Below are positions 8,541 to 16,634 of a stretch of 64,000 nucleotides of DNA, piece by piece (position 1 is the first letter of the stretch; every line of letters starts with the position of its first letter). The stretch covers positions 1 through 64,000 of the forward strand of contig NZ_JAFBCZ010000021.1 of assembly GCF_016907925.1 (NCBI RefSeq), written 5' to 3'. Below the pieces are notes generated by a model. It had not been told where the DNA came from. It ran no database searches and saw only the letters and a program-made list of their open reading frames with translations. Origin of the DNA: Herpetosiphon giganteus (GTDB lineage: Bacteria > Chloroflexota > Chloroflexia > Chloroflexales > Herpetosiphonaceae). The translations under genes and the position numbers were made by a program.

Positions 8541-8870
8541 ATGATTGACCTCGTGTAATATTCTAGTTTTCTAGATTATATGTATTTATATCAATAAAAT
8601 TAGAATATTACAAGCACCAAATTTACGATTTCATGATGGAGTGCAAAGCAATCGAAGCCGGTTATTATAAAAGTTGGCAAACATAAACCAGCCGCTTTTC
8701 GGCTCTGTGAGCAAGAAATTTGGAAAGTTAAGCAAGCAAATGCACGCTTTTCGCTGTTTGTATGAACTAATGTGACATCTGGATAGTTGGGGTTGCTTGA
8801 CTGACCATAAGCCAAACGCTTATGGTATACTTGACGGCAGAAATGCGGCAAACCACCTGTTGGGGGCGCT
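8541..8870. other. Divergent intergenic region
   Basis: About 330 bp between divergently transcribed genes, with no supported gene. It is AT-rich near 8560-8610, where a TCTAG-TTTT-CTAGA dyad (about 8561-8574) sits beside the minus-strand -10 of the hydrolase gene. The yggT promoter region with its own dyad is at the other end (8797-8831). Confidence 0.5.
8805..8831 (+). promoter_or_regulatory. Promoter of yggT with dyad abutting the -10 box
   Basis: TATACT (8826-8831) is immediately preceded by a perfect 8-bp inverted repeat, CCATAAGC / GCTTATGG with a five-base loop (8805-8825). Possible -35 elements are CTGACC (8801-8806, spacing 19) or TTGACT (8797-8802, spacing 23). The position suits an operator that blocks or reshapes polymerase binding. 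Confidence 0.5.
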
Positions 8871-9125
8871 ATGGGCAATTTCATTAGCCAGTTTTTTCTC
8901 CTGTTAATCCCGATTCTCGAAATCGCAATCTTTGTGCGAATCATCATGTCGTGGTTTGATCCACAAGGTCAATCACGGTTTGCCTTGATTCTGCGCGAAA
9001 TTACCGACCCAATCTTGCTACCGATTCGGCGCGTTATTCCATCAGTTGGCATGTTTGATCTCTCGCCACTGATTGCGCTGCTGCTTCTGCAAGTTTTGCA
9101 AACGGTTTTTCAATCGGTTAGCTAA
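8871..9125 (+). CDS. YggT family membrane protein
   Basis: An 84-residue protein with two hydrophobic helices (residues 3-25 and about 60-82) flanking the family signature SWFDPQGQSR and a DPILLPIRRVIPSVGMFDLSP stretch. Length and motif order match single-repeat YggT proteins, which have been linked to osmotic tolerance and, in plastids and cyanobacteria (CCB3/YlmG), to membrane and nucleoid organisation. The gene is preceded by a dyad-bearing promoter and closed by an intrinsic terminator, so it is monocistronic. The ribosome site is a weak G-run before ATG 8871. Confidence 0.9.
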   Translation: MGNFISQFFLLLIPILEIAIFVRIIMSWFDPQGQSRFALILREITDPILLPIRRVIPSVGMFDLSPLIALLLLQVLQTVFQSVS

Positions 9126-9154
9126 ATTGCTGCCCGATTTTTAGCTCATGCCGT

Positions 9155-9197
9155 GCCGTGGATGCAACGCCCAATGGGTGGCTTCCACGGCTTTTTG
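9155..9197 (+). terminator. Rho-independent terminator after yggT
   Basis: GCCGTGGA (9155-9162) pairs with TCCACGGC (9184-9191), followed by TTTTTGTTG. It separates yggT from the next gene and argues against a start codon for that gene at GTG 9158, which would lie inside the hairpin. Confidence 0.8.
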
Positions 9198-9214
9198 TTG
9201 AAAGGATTCAAGCA

Positions 9215-10867
9215 TTGGCACGTCGTTACCTTATGTTGTTGGTCTTTGGTGCGGGGATCTGTACGCTCGGCATTGAAATGACTGCTTCGCGGCTTTTGGC
9301 TCCCTATTTCGGCACATCGCAGTTGATTTGGGCCAATGTGATTGGCTTGACCCTGCTCTACCTGACCTTGGGTTATACAATTGGCGGGCGTTGGGCCGAC
9401 CGCCGACCAGAGTTGGGTTTGCTATGTAGCATCATTTTGGTCGGCGCAATCACCGCCGCCGTGATTCCATGGATTTCGAAGCCAATTCTGAAGTGGTCAA
9501 TTAGCGCCTTTGCCACGCGTTCGGCTGGGCCATTCGTTGGCTCGTTGCTTGGGGTTTTGGCCTTGTTCTCGGTGCCAATCACCTTGTTGGGCATGGTTAG
9601 TCCATTTGCAGTGCGCTTGGCGATTCGCGATGCAGCCGATGCAGGCAAGGCCGCTGGTAATCTCTCGGCGATCTCAACGCTTGGCTCGATTCTCGGCACC
9701 TTCTTGCCAGTGCTGTTTCTGATTCCCACGGTTGGCACGAATATGACGATTTATATTTTTGCCATGGGCTTGTTGCTGCTGGTGTTGCCTGGCTTCTGGA
9801 TGGAACGGCGCAAAATGCTGCCAGTGGCCGTGGTTGCGTTAGTTGTGGTTATTGCTTTGGCATTTTGGCCCCGCAGCGAGCCAATTAAGGTTGCCGATTG
9901 CCGTGGCTGTAACCTGATTACCGAAGACGATTCGGCCTACAACTACATTCAGATTGTCGAACGTGGCAGCGATGACAACAAAATGATCGGCTTGGTGCTC
10001 AACGAGGGCCAAGCCATCCACTCTATCTACTACCCAAAATTTGAGCAAACCAATAACGCCAGCGATTTGCTGACCAACGGGCCATGGGATTTCTACAACA
10101 TTGCGCCCTATTTCTACCCCAACCGCAGCGTTGAAAGTGTCAACAGCATGGCGATGGTTGGCTCGGCTGCTGGCTCGGTGCCCAAGCAATTTCTCTCAAT
10201 TTATGGCCCAGAGTCGGTGATTGATGGCATTGAGATTGATCCCCGCATTGTTGAATTGGGCCGTGAATACTTCGCCATGCACGATGTTGAATATTACAAA
10301 GAACGGGGCGAAACGCCACAATTTCCTAATTTCAACACCCACGTTGCCGATGGCCGAATTTTCTTCGCTGGCAACGACAACAAATATGATATTATCGGCA
10401 TGGATGCCTACAAACAGCCCTATATTCCGTTTCACCTGACCACGCGCGAGTTTTTTGAAACCGTGCGCGATCACTTAGCTCCGAACGGCGTAGCGGTGGT
10501 CAATGCAGGCAAACCCAACACGGCTGCTGGCGGCGATTATCGCTTGGTCAACGTCTTGGCGAACACCATGAGCAGCGTTTTTGCCCATGTCTATATGATC
10601 GACGTGCCAAATAATTTCAATACGATGTTGATTGGCATTCCAGCTGATGTTGGCGATGGCATTGCCAACTTCGAAGCCAATTTGGCAACGATTCAAGACC
10701 CGACCTTGCGCTATGTGATGGAGCAAGCGCTGGCCAGCAATAGCAACAAAAAGCCAATTCGCCGCTGGGATGGCGTGGGCGAAAATCGCGTCTTTACCGA
10801 CGACCTTGCGCCCGTCGAATCAGTGATCGATCGGATTATTTTGGGCCAGGTTGATGAAGGCCAATAG
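9215..10867 (+). CDS. Membrane-fused spermidine-synthase-like protein
   Basis: A two-part protein of about 550 residues. The N-terminal 200 residues are six to seven hydrophobic helices (GICTLGIEMTASRLLAPYF, NVIGLTLLYLTLGYTIGG and so on). The C-terminal part is a Rossmann aminopropyltransferase-like domain: MVGSAAGSVPKQFLSIYG as SAM-site glycine loop, GIEIDPRIVELGREYF with the ribose-binding acid, and DAYKQPYIPFHLTTREFF. The family is usually annotated as fused MFS/spermidine synthase; true polyamine synthesis is unproven, and the domain may methylate or aminopropylate something else. TTG 9215 is chosen because AAAGGA (9201-9206) is well spaced and GTG 9158 lies in a terminator. The next gene starts one base after its stop. 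Confidence 0.8.
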   Translation: MARRYLMLLVFGAGICTLGIEMTASRLLAPYFGTSQLIWANVIGLTLLYLTLGYTIGGRWADRRPELGLLCSIILVGAITAAVIPWISKPILKWSISAFATRSAGPFVGSLLGVLALFSVPITLLGMVSPFAVRLAIRDAADAGKAAGNLSAISTLGSILGTFLPVLFLIPTVGTNMTIYIFAMGLLLLVLPGFWMERRKMLPVAVVALVVVIALAFWPRSEPIKVADCRGCNLITEDDSAYNYIQIVERGSDDNKMIGLVLNEGQAIHSIYYPKFEQTNNASDLLTNGPWDFYNIAPYFYPNRSVESVNSMAMVGSAAGSVPKQFLSIYGPESVIDGIEIDPRIVELGREYFAMHDVEYYKERGETPQFPNFNTHVADGRIFFAGNDNKYDIIGMDAYKQPYIPFHLTTREFFETVRDHLAPNGVAVVNAGKPNTAAGGDYRLVNVLANTMSSVFAHVYMIDVPNNFNTMLIGIPADVGDGIANFEANLATIQDPTLRYVMEQALASNSNKKPIRRWDGVGENRVFTDDLAPVESVIDRIILGQVDEGQ

Positions 10868-10868
10868 T

Positions 10869-11294
10869 ATGACAACACCGGATCAAGAAGCGATTAAACT
10901 GCGGCGCGCCAAACGCCCCAAAGGCATTGTGCTGATGGTTGTGGCGTTGTATGGAGCCGCTGCCTTGGTGGTTATTTCGGCCTTGGCAACCGGCGGCAGC
11001 GATGTGATGCCCAGCGATGTGGCCAGCGTCGTGACGATTTATCTGATTGCCTTGGCCTTTGGCTTGTGGCGTTTATGGCGCTGGTCGTGGTTTGCCACCG
11101 TGATTATGTTTATTTTGAGCACGTTTTATGTGCTGAGCAATGCCCAATTACTTGGCAATTCGATTCTCAGCGTTGAAGTTATTTCACCCTTGCTGCTAAT
11201 TGTGCTCGCCTTGGGCTATCTGCTCTCAAAAGATATTCGCACGGTCTACTTGCGCAATGGCTGGGAGCCAGTCGAAGAGAAGGATGAAGGATGA
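10869..11294 (+). CDS. Small membrane protein, unknown
   Basis: A 141-residue protein I do not recognise. A basic cytoplasmic start (RRAKRPKG) leads into four hydrophobic helices near residues 20-38, 54-72, 78-96 and 103-122, and it ends in an acidic tail. ATG 10869 follows the upstream stop by one base and has GATGAAGG as ribosome site inside the end of that gene, so the two are translationally coupled. It is probably a partner of the fused spermidine-synthase-like membrane protein. Confidence 0.75.
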   Translation: MTTPDQEAIKLRRAKRPKGIVLMVVALYGAAALVVISALATGGSDVMPSDVASVVTIYLIALAFGLWRLWRWSWFATVIMFILSTFYVLSNAQLLGNSILSVEVISPLLLIVLALGYLLSKDIRTVYLRNGWEPVEEKDEG

Positions 11295-11564
11295 GGGATG
11301 AAGGCAAAAGGCAGAAGTCAAAAGTCAAAATAGGGCTATAGGCTATGGGCTTTTGGCTATCGGACTATTTGGATGAATTCCATGATGATACGTTCTAGAG
11401 CCTAACGCCAATAGCCCATAGCCTCAACCTTCGTGTCCTTTGTGGATCAAAAACTTAACCTTCGTGGATCACTACAAACAAAGGTTTACTTATCAGGTTT
11501 GGCAGGGTCAAGCGGATAGTAGGGGTCACCGGCCCCTAACCCCTGACCCCCGACCCCTAAAATT
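11295..11564. repeat. Intergenic modular repeat cluster
   Basis: No gene is seen. Stock phrases include GATGAGGGATGAAGG and CAGAAGTCAAAAGTC (11285-11325), GGCTATGGGCTTTTGGC (11337-11355), TTCGTGTCCTTTGTGG (about 11430-11446), TTCGTGGATCA and CCCCTGACCCCCGACCCC (11535-11555), in the orientation opposite to several other clusters. Confidence 0.7.
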
Positions 11565-12440
11565 ATGAAAACACTTTCACTACTCACATCCGATAATTGG
11601 CACGATTACGCGTTGCTCGACAGTGGCAATGGCCGCAAACTTGAACGCTTTGGCCCGGTCACGGTGATTCGCCCTGAAAGCGAAGCTCTGTGGCAGCCCA
11701 AACTCGCTGCCAGCGCGTGGGAAGCGGCGCACGCGATTTACGAATATCAAGGCAAAGGCGAAAATTGGCGCAAACTCAAGCCGCATCCTGAAACATGGAT
11801 GATGAGCTACCAAGGCTTGCGCTTCAAGGCCCAACTTACGCCATTTCGCCATGTTGGAGTTTTCCCCGAACATGGTGCGCAATGGGATTGGGTCGCCGAG
11901 CAAATCAAACGTGCCGACCAACAACCACGGGTGCTCAACCTGTTTGCCTATACCGGAGTGGCTTCGTTGGCCGCAGCCCAAGCAGGAGCCAAAGTTACCC
12001 ACTTGGATGCTTCGAAGGCTTCGGTCGATTGGGCCAAGGAAAATCAAGCAGCCTCGCAATTAGCAGCCGATTCGATTCGCTGGATTATTGACGACGCTTT
12101 AAAGTTTGTGCGCCGTGAGGCCCGCCGCGGTGCGCATTACGAAGGCATTATTATGGACCCGCCAGCGTTTGGGCGGGGCAGCCAAGGCCAAGTTTGGCAA
12201 TTTGCCGAATCGTTCCCTGTGCTGTTGCAAGAATGCCGCTCGATTCTCGCTCCCAAACCATTGTTCTGCTTAGTAACAACCTACGATACCCGCGCCTCGG
12301 CCTTGATGCTGGCCAATACGCTGAGCGATAGCCTTGCTGGCTTGGATGGAACGCTTGATGCAGGCGAACAAACCTTGCGCGAACAATCGGCAGGCCGTTT
12401 GCTATCGACCTCGATTTACGCCCGCTGGAGTTCCAAATGA
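11565..12440 (+). CDS. Class I SAM-dependent methyltransferase, RlmI/RlmK-related
   Basis: A 291-residue methyltransferase. The SAM-binding motif I is VLNLFAYTGVASLAAAQAGA, followed by HLDASKASVDWAKENQ (ribose-binding Asp) and the catalytic-type motif MDPPAFGRG, which matches the DPP motif of 23S rRNA methyltransferases such as RlmI and the C-terminal half of RlmL. The N-terminal 120 residues are a family-specific region ending FRHVGVFPEHGAQWDW; the usual PUA domain of RlmI is not seen. Likely substrate is rRNA or another nucleic acid. The ribosome site is poor. It overlaps the next gene as ATGA. Confidence 0.8.
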   Translation: MKTLSLLTSDNWHDYALLDSGNGRKLERFGPVTVIRPESEALWQPKLAASAWEAAHAIYEYQGKGENWRKLKPHPETWMMSYQGLRFKAQLTPFRHVGVFPEHGAQWDWVAEQIKRADQQPRVLNLFAYTGVASLAAAQAGAKVTHLDASKASVDWAKENQAASQLAADSIRWIIDDALKFVRREARRGAHYEGIIMDPPAFGRGSQGQVWQFAESFPVLLQECRSILAPKPLFCLVTTYDTRASALMLANTLSDSLAGLDGTLDAGEQTLREQSAGRLLSTSIYARWSSK

Positions 12441-13024
12441 GCCATGAATGCTGGCTGATTCGCCATGGTGAGAGTGCCGCTAACGCTGGCGAACGAACCG
12501 CTGACCCAGCCAGCATTCCCCTAACTGCGCTTGGCTGGCAACAAGCCAATAGTTTAGTTGAACGGCTACCGCAGCCAGATCGGGTGATCGTTTCGCAATA
12601 TTTGCGCACCCAGCAAACCGCAGCGCCATTGCTCGAGCGCTACCCACAGTTGCAAGCAGAAATCTGGCCAATTCACGAATTTACCTATCTTTCGCCAGCA
12701 CTTTGCAGCAATACCAACCAAGCCGATCGTCAGCCAATGGTTACGGAATATTGGCAACGCTGCGACCCTAATTATCGCCATGGCCCCGATGCCGAAAGCT
12801 TTCGCATGTTGATCGAACGGGTACAAGCAGCGTTGCAACGGCTGCAAACCTTGGATGGAATAAGCTGCGTTTTTGCCCATGGTCAAGTTATTCGCACCAT
12901 GCTTTGGCTACAAACCCAAACCATCACCACCATCGATCAGGCCTTAATGCAACGCTGGCATGCCCATGGCAATCAACAAGTTGTTGGTAATGCTGAATGC
13001 ATTCGTTTGACATGGCCAGAATAG
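12437..13024 (+). CDS. Histidine phosphatase family protein
   Basis: A 195-residue branch-1 histidine phosphatase. The phosphohistidine motif is LIRHGESAAN at the N terminus, the second catalytic histidine is in VFAHGQVIRTML, and VSQYLRTQQTAAPLL carries the conserved phosphate-pocket arginine and TxxT element. The substrate is not predictable from sequence: phosphoglycerate mutase-like, phosphosugar or nucleotide phosphatases all share these motifs. Its ATG overlaps the TGA of the methyltransferase gene, so it is translationally coupled. Confidence 0.88.
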   Translation: MSHECWLIRHGESAANAGERTADPASIPLTALGWQQANSLVERLPQPDRVIVSQYLRTQQTAAPLLERYPQLQAEIWPIHEFTYLSPALCSNTNQADRQPMVTEYWQRCDPNYRHGPDAESFRMLIERVQAALQRLQTLDGISCVFAHGQVIRTMLWLQTQTITTIDQALMQRWHAHGNQQVVGNAECIRLTWPE

Positions 13025-13070
13025 TGAATCAGGTTTTGGCTAAGAGCTAGCGCCATTCCCTCACCCCCAG

Positions 13071-13100
13071 CCCCTCGCCCACGAAAACATGGGCGAGGGG
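13071..13100. repeat. Copy of the window-start hairpin element
   Basis: CCCCTCGCCC (13071-13080) and GGGCGAGGGG (13091-13100) form a perfect 10-bp inverted repeat with the same arms as 102-130 and a different loop. It lies just upstream of a separate bidirectional terminator. Confidence 0.65.
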
Positions 13101-13128
13101 AGCACCAGTGTTTCGCCACGATTAAAAC

Positions 13129-13167
13129 AAAAAGCCCCTCGCCCGTTGAATGGGTGAAGGGCTTTTT
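13129..13167. terminator. Bidirectional terminator between convergent genes
   Basis: AAAAAGCCC at the left pairs with GGGCTTTTT at the right, around a CTCGCCC / GGGTGAA inner stem. The symmetric A and T tracts suit termination of both the phosphatase gene (plus) and the phenylalanine hydroxylase gene (minus). Its core is a diverged copy of the CCCCTCGCCC dispersed repeat. Confidence 0.75.
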
Positions 13168-13185
13168 GGCCAGACTTCCAAAGTT

Positions 13186-13929
13186 CTATAAAGGTAATTC
13201 TGGTTTGGGCAAGCCCTCTAATTCTGCATATTCATAGACAATTGAGCGCAAATGATCGAGGCTATTGAGAATAAAATAGTGCTCGTGATAGCCATAAGGA
13301 GCCGAGGCAGTATCGGCAACGCGTTCAATATCGAACTCATAGCGTGGCGTTTCGGGATTGAGCGAATGCAATAATTCGCCTGGCGATGAGAGCAAGCCAG
13401 CGCCGAGCACCTTCAACTCGCCGTTTTCGCGCAGCAAGCCAAACTCAGTGCTAAACCACCAGATCCGCGCAATGCCCAATTGCTGGCGCTCGTCCTTGGC
13501 CGAGAGATACAACGGCCCGAATAATTGGGCAATATCGGCAAACTCTTTGTTGGTAAAGGCTGGCAAGTGACCAAAATATTCGTGAAACAAATCGGGTAGC
13601 GGCGTAAATTCCAATTCATGGGGGCGGCGAATGTAGTTCGTCACCGGAAAACGCCGATCAGCGATGTGCTCGAACCATTCGGTTGGCCCGAGATAGGCAT
13701 TTTGAGCATCGCCCAAAGCCCATCCAGTTATGGTATTCAGTTGATCGCTCACAGCCAACGGATCGGGCAAATGGGTGCGGTCGAGGTTCAATATATCGAT
13801 GCCATCGAGAAAAAGCTGGCAGGCATGTTCTTGGGCGAGGGGCAATTGACGCTGCCAGAGCGCTGCCCATGTATCGTGATCTTCTTGTGGATATTCCAAG
13901 CGGCTAAGGGTTGGCGATGCGGTGGCCAT
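13186..13929 (-). CDS. phhA: Phenylalanine 4-monooxygenase
   Basis: Tetrahydropterin- and iron-dependent aromatic amino acid hydroxylase that converts phenylalanine to tyrosine in the cytoplasm. 247 residues is the normal size for the bacterial, catalytic-domain-only form; no ACT regulatory domain is present. The iron ligands are visible as LFHEYFGHLP (His116 and His121) and FSTEFGLL (Glu162). GPTEWFEHIADRRFPVTNYI and LLSSPGELLHSL match other conserved blocks. It is transcribed alone, convergent with the phosphatase gene. No pterin-recycling (phhB) gene is adjacent. Confidence 0.93.
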   Translation of the reverse strand: MATASPTLSRLEYPQEDHDTWAALWQRQLPLAQEHACQLFLDGIDILNLDRTHLPDPLAVSDQLNTITGWALGDAQNAYLGPTEWFEHIADRRFPVTNYIRRPHELEFTPLPDLFHEYFGHLPAFTNKEFADIAQLFGPLYLSAKDERQQLGIARIWWFSTEFGLLRENGELKVLGAGLLSSPGELLHSLNPETPRYEFDIERVADTASAPYGYHEHYFILNSLDHLRSIVYEYAELEGLPKPELPL

Positions 13930-14101
13930 TGATCACTCCTTTGTGTAAGCCATAGGCTGCCAAGCAAGCCCAAGCATGGGAGTGCGGCGGCAGCAGTGCC
14001 AAAATACTTGCCTTGCTATTGTACCAAATCTCGGCAGCATTCCCAACAGCAAAGCACTAGAATTGCTTAGCATTATGTAATGCGCGGTAGGTAACCTAAA
14101 C

Positions 14102-16543
14102 TTATTCATTAACAATCGCCTCCAACAATGCATCATCAAAGGTTTGTTGATTGCGTAAATTAGTGAGTTGTTGTTCATGCTGATGCACCCGCTCGATGCC
14201 TAAAGGTCGTTCTTGCTCAAGCACCGTCTGCATGCGTGATTCCGCTTCAGCCACATCACCAAGCTTCCAATACAAGATGCCTATTTTCCATAAAATGCCT
14301 AGAGCTTGTAAATGTTGATACTGCTGCATGATTCTATACGCTTGATCGAATTTTTCAATCGCCTGCTGATACTGACCTCGGAAAAGTACTAATTTTGCCT
14401 GTCCGAGCAAAACAAAGGCTCGGCCTTCATCAAAACCCAAACGCTCAATAATCGCGAGGGCTTGATCAAAGGCGCTTTGGGCTTGATCAGGTTGCTTCAA
14501 GCGCAAATATGTTATGCCCAAATTATAGAACGCGCGGCACTCATCGGCCTGATTTCCAAAGTGTTGGGCCAGTTCCACAGCTTCCATAAAATACGGGATC
14601 GCTTCAGCATAGCGACCAGCCATATTCAGACTGGAGGCCAGATTATTCACCCGTAGGCTCTCGATTGGCCCACCATGGCCGCTTGCCCGAAACAGCCGCA
14701 GCGCTTCAAATTCTAGTTCAAGTGCTTTCTCTAGATTTACTTGTCCACCAATTTCACCATAGCATGTGGCCATATCGCCCAAGCACAACGATTGTAGGTA
14801 AAGATCATTCAGCTCTAAATCAATTATATATATTCGTTCGTGCCACCTCAATGCCATAATATAATCTGAGATCATCTTGTATTTATTAGCCAGCATTCCT
14901 CCAATAAGTGCAGCTTTATAAAACTCGTTGATACGTAAAGCTGCTTCAAATGCCACTTCAAATTGGTCAAGTTCGATATATTGTCGTCCGGCTCGAATTC
15001 GGGAAGGTTTATGTCCATAAAAAACTAAATCAACCAAAACTAGGTCGCATGTTGGTGAGATTGATTGCTGCAATACCCACTGCCATGCCGCCACGATATG
15101 CGCATGCTCCCGATCAAAATTGTCAATGCTTTGGGTTTGAGTAGCGCCGCCTTTTTGATAATCATCTGAAATATGCTTGACAATTGCAACGCTGGCTTGG
15201 GCATACTTCAATTGGGTTTGTGACTCTTCCGCTTCATTCAAATAGCGCCGCAAGACGCTGCGCACCAAGTCGTGCATGCGCCAGCGCTCTTGACGATGCT
15301 CAAATTGAATCAAATTGTGCGAGGCCAGTTTATACAGCAGGTTTTCGTTTGCCATGTTCAGCGCCAGCCCCGCCGTCGCCAAGCCCAATTCGCTGCTGAA
15401 ATCGGCTACCACCACACTCACCTGGCGCGCCAAGGCTTGTAATTCGCTCGGCAAGCGCGCATAGCTCAACGCCAACGACGCGGCCACGCTCGCCTGTGGG
15501 TCGTCGGGGTGTTCCAAGGCCGCCAGTTGCTGCTGCTGATCCTGCAATTGCGCCAGATACGCAGCAACCGCCAACTCGGGATTTGCCGCCAGAATGCTGG
15601 CGCTGATTCGTAAGGCCAAGGGCAAATAGCCACACGCCGCCGCCAGCTGCTCCGCCATCGACCCATCCAAGCGCGGGCAAATCTGCTGCAGCAAGGCAAC
15701 GGCATCGGGTTCCTGTAATTCGGTTAAATGCACTTGCGCCATCAGCGGCATCGCAAAGCGCAAGCGACTGGTCACCAGCAAACAATTGCCCGTCGGCGGA
15801 GTCAAATCCTGCACATGCGCCAAATCGCGCGCATCGTCGGCCAAAATCAGCACCCGCTTGCCCGTCAACAGCTCCGCATATTTGGCCAGCAATTGCTCCC
15901 GTTGTTCCGGCAGTTTCGCATTCGGTTGAAACTGACTGATCACGCTGCCCAAGGCTTGCTCCACTGTCAACGGTTGCTCGCGCGAGCCATACAAATTCAG
16001 CACAATCTGCGCATCGGGAAAATGCGGAATCAGCTGATGTGCTAAATAGATCGCCAACTCCGTTTTGCCCACCCCACCCATGCCTTGAATCCCGCTGATC
16101 ACTGCGCCACGTGCAGCGTTGCGCGCCACATCCAAGGCATAGCTGACCTGTTGCAACTCCACACTCCGCCCCACAAAATCGGCCAAGATCGGGCGCAGTT
16201 GATGCAAGTTTGGTGCAGTGGTCGGGGCGGCAGCCAGCGGCTGATCGCCATTCAGCAAGCTGGTTAGTTGGTGAATCAGGGCTTTTTGGTAGCGATGATA
16301 GGTCGCTTTATGCACGTTGAGCAACGAACAATAGGTCTCGACGGGTGCGCCAGGATAGGTGGTCAGCACCTGGAGCACGGCCTGCTGGTTGGCTTCGAGC
16401 GGCAGTTGTTGCAACTGTTGATAAAACGCGCTCAGGCCACCGTGCTGCTGAATCGTGTGTCGCCAGTCCGTGTGGCTCAGCAAGCGCTCTGGGCGTTGCA
16501 ACACATCCTGCACCGCCCGTTCATTCCATACAGTCGTTGTCAT
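14102..16543 (-). CDS. NB-ARC/TPR STAND ATPase, copy A
   Basis: An 813-residue signal-transduction ATPase. Residues 1-100 contain a helix-turn-helix-like region (YCSLLNVHKATYHRYQKALI). About 115-430 is an NB-ARC core: FVGRSVELQQV, Walker A GIQGMGGVGKTELA, Walker B VLILADDARD, sensor LLVTSRLRF, GYLPLALRI (GLPL-like) and WRMHDLVR (MHD motif). Residues about 440-800 are TPR-like helical repeats forming a presumed sensor. Compared with copy B, only seven differences are seen in the first 430 residues, whereas the TPR half is heavily diverged. The TPR half (14280-15100) is also more AT-rich. The ribosome site AAAGG lies in a remnant of yfhO sequence. Role unknown; regulatory or defence NLR-like sensing are both possible. 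Confidence 0.88.
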   Translation of the reverse strand: MTTTVWNERAVQDVLQRPERLLSHTDWRHTIQQHGGLSAFYQQLQQLPLEANQQAVLQVLTTYPGAPVETYCSLLNVHKATYHRYQKALIHQLTSLLNGDQPLAAAPTTAPNLHQLRPILADFVGRSVELQQVSYALDVARNAARGAVISGIQGMGGVGKTELAIYLAHQLIPHFPDAQIVLNLYGSREQPLTVEQALGSVISQFQPNAKLPEQREQLLAKYAELLTGKRVLILADDARDLAHVQDLTPPTGNCLLVTSRLRFAMPLMAQVHLTELQEPDAVALLQQICPRLDGSMAEQLAAACGYLPLALRISASILAANPELAVAAYLAQLQDQQQQLAALEHPDDPQASVAASLALSYARLPSELQALARQVSVVVADFSSELGLATAGLALNMANENLLYKLASHNLIQFEHRQERWRMHDLVRSVLRRYLNEAEESQTQLKYAQASVAIVKHISDDYQKGGATQTQSIDNFDREHAHIVAAWQWVLQQSISPTCDLVLVDLVFYGHKPSRIRAGRQYIELDQFEVAFEAALRINEFYKAALIGGMLANKYKMISDYIMALRWHERIYIIDLELNDLYLQSLCLGDMATCYGEIGGQVNLEKALELEFEALRLFRASGHGGPIESLRVNNLASSLNMAGRYAEAIPYFMEAVELAQHFGNQADECRAFYNLGITYLRLKQPDQAQSAFDQALAIIERLGFDEGRAFVLLGQAKLVLFRGQYQQAIEKFDQAYRIMQQYQHLQALGILWKIGILYWKLGDVAEAESRMQTVLEQERPLGIERVHQHEQQLTNLRNQQTFDDALLEAIVNE

Positions 16544-16634
16544 TGTGCAGCCTTTCGCTTAACTCAAATCCTAATTCAACAGCGCAGTACTAGAATTGCC
16601 CAGCATTATGGAATGCGTGGTAGGTAACCTAAAC

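Noticed and set aside
8600-8947. 115-codon minus-strand open frame over the yggT promoter
   Set aside because: It overlaps yggT and its promoter dyad, has no family resemblance and no ribosome site.
15330-15785. Gly/Ala-rich minus-strand frame inside STAND copy A, with a twin inside copy B (17878-18318)
   Set aside because: The two are alike only because the underlying NB-ARC sequence is duplicated; both are shadow frames.
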